NCBI GenBank assembly: GCA_002313895.1
Contig: DCAW01000175.1
Coordinates: 3,845 to 10,962, forward strand
Length of the DNA stretch: 7,118 bases
Reading direction: 5' to 3'
Origin: Dehalococcoidia bacterium UBA1123
GTDB lineage: Bacteria; Chloroflexota; Dehalococcoidia; Lucifugimonadales; UBA1123
Both the position numbers and the translations under genes were made by a program. Below, piece by piece: positions 6,860 through 7,118 of the stretch. The notes under the pieces were generated by a model, which did not search any database, had not been told where the DNA came from, and saw only the letters and a list, made by a program, of their open reading frames with translations. How positions within the stretch are numbered: position 1 is the stretch's first letter; each line of letters begins with the position of its first letter.

Positions 6860-7118
6860 CTAATAGTTGCTTGCGCGATTGCTAGTGGGACTCGGAGGTC
6901 GACGCTGCGCCTCATCCTTTGGCGGCTCAGCCACTTGGGACTCGGGCGCTTCGTTGGCGACTCTAGACTCGGGTTCGTCGGGGTATAACACATCCTCGAC
7001 CGGGCCAGCCTGTCGCCTTTTTCCGCCGACGTCACCCTGCCGGGCCTCAAGCTCATCCTGAGCCAGCATTTCAGAACTTTCTGCGTGAGCGCGAACCCTG
7101 TCTGAGTCCGGGTGCATC
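6860..7118 (-). CDS. Hypothetical protein, C-terminal part (cut by window edge)
   Basis: An open frame of 85 codons runs in from the right edge on the minus strand and stops at TAG (6862-6860). The ATG at 7115-7117 is only the last codon in the window and is probably internal. The product is hydrophilic and low in hydrophobic residues, rich in E, D, R, P, A and S (for example EPESRVANEAPESQVAEPPK), so it is probably a disordered tail. No domain, motif or membrane segment is recognisable. Codon choice resembles that of the neighbouring genes, which supports real coding. The stop is 2 nt before the GTG start of the broken downstream gene, suggesting that the two were once one transcription unit. 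The function is unknown. Confidence 0.5.
   Translation of the reverse strand, partial: MHPDSDRVRAHAESSEMLAQDELEARQGDVGGKRRQAGPVEDVLYPDEPESRVANEAPESQVAEPPKDEAQRRPPSPTSNRASNY

Noticed and set aside
6769..7056. 95-codon minus-strand open frame with very high Arg/Pro/Ser content
   Set aside because: It overlaps two better-supported frames and its composition is that of an out-of-frame reading of G+C-rich coding DNA.
1..7118. tRNA or rRNA genes, CRISPR arrays, insertion sequences or attachment sites
   Set aside because: I scanned for tRNA-like and rRNA signatures, evenly spaced direct repeats, and transposase or terminal inverted repeat patterns and saw none.

Overview
The window looks like chromosomal DNA from a bacterium of moderately high G+C content. 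The gene set (a Fur-type peroxide regulator, a DUF1800/DUF1501 pair without export signals, an NHL-repeat propeller, and TTG/GTG starts) reminds me of uncultured Chloroflexota such as the SAR202/Dehalococcoidia-like lineages. That placement is inferred from remembered gene content. No rRNA, tRNA or phylogenetic marker in the window tests it, apart from the partial priA.

Layout, left to right. Bases 1-1164 (+) hold the C-terminal half of the replication-restart helicase PriA, cut by the window edge. Bases 1212-1571 (-) hold a short remnant of a nitronate monooxygenase C-terminus, convergent with priA. Next come a perfect 7-1-7 palindrome of PerR-box type (1611-1625), a strong Shine-Dalgarno and a TTG-started PerR-like repressor (1684-2190). 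DUF1800 (2227-3621) and DUF1501 (3691-4824) follow on the same strand after short gaps of 36 and 69 nt, each with a good ribosome binding site. A 192-nt gap containing inverted repeats precedes a six-repeat NHL protein (about 5017-6015), which ends at a strong intrinsic terminator (6046-6081).

The right end is on the minus strand. It holds the charged C-terminal tail of an unrecognised protein (6860-7118, cut by the edge). Two bases after its stop is a gene broken by an apparent large internal deletion plus a frame change (6083-6857).

The most coherent functional unit is PerR box - perR - DUF1800 - DUF1501, with the NHL gene as a possible further member. The regulator keeps every metal-ligand and structural-zinc position expected of PerR, and the palindrome in front of it fits the PerR consensus. 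This suggests, without proof, that the DUF1800/DUF1501 pair, whose biochemical role is unknown, is expressed with and perhaps controlled by a peroxide/metal sensor. The two broken genes show that parts of this neighbourhood are decaying.
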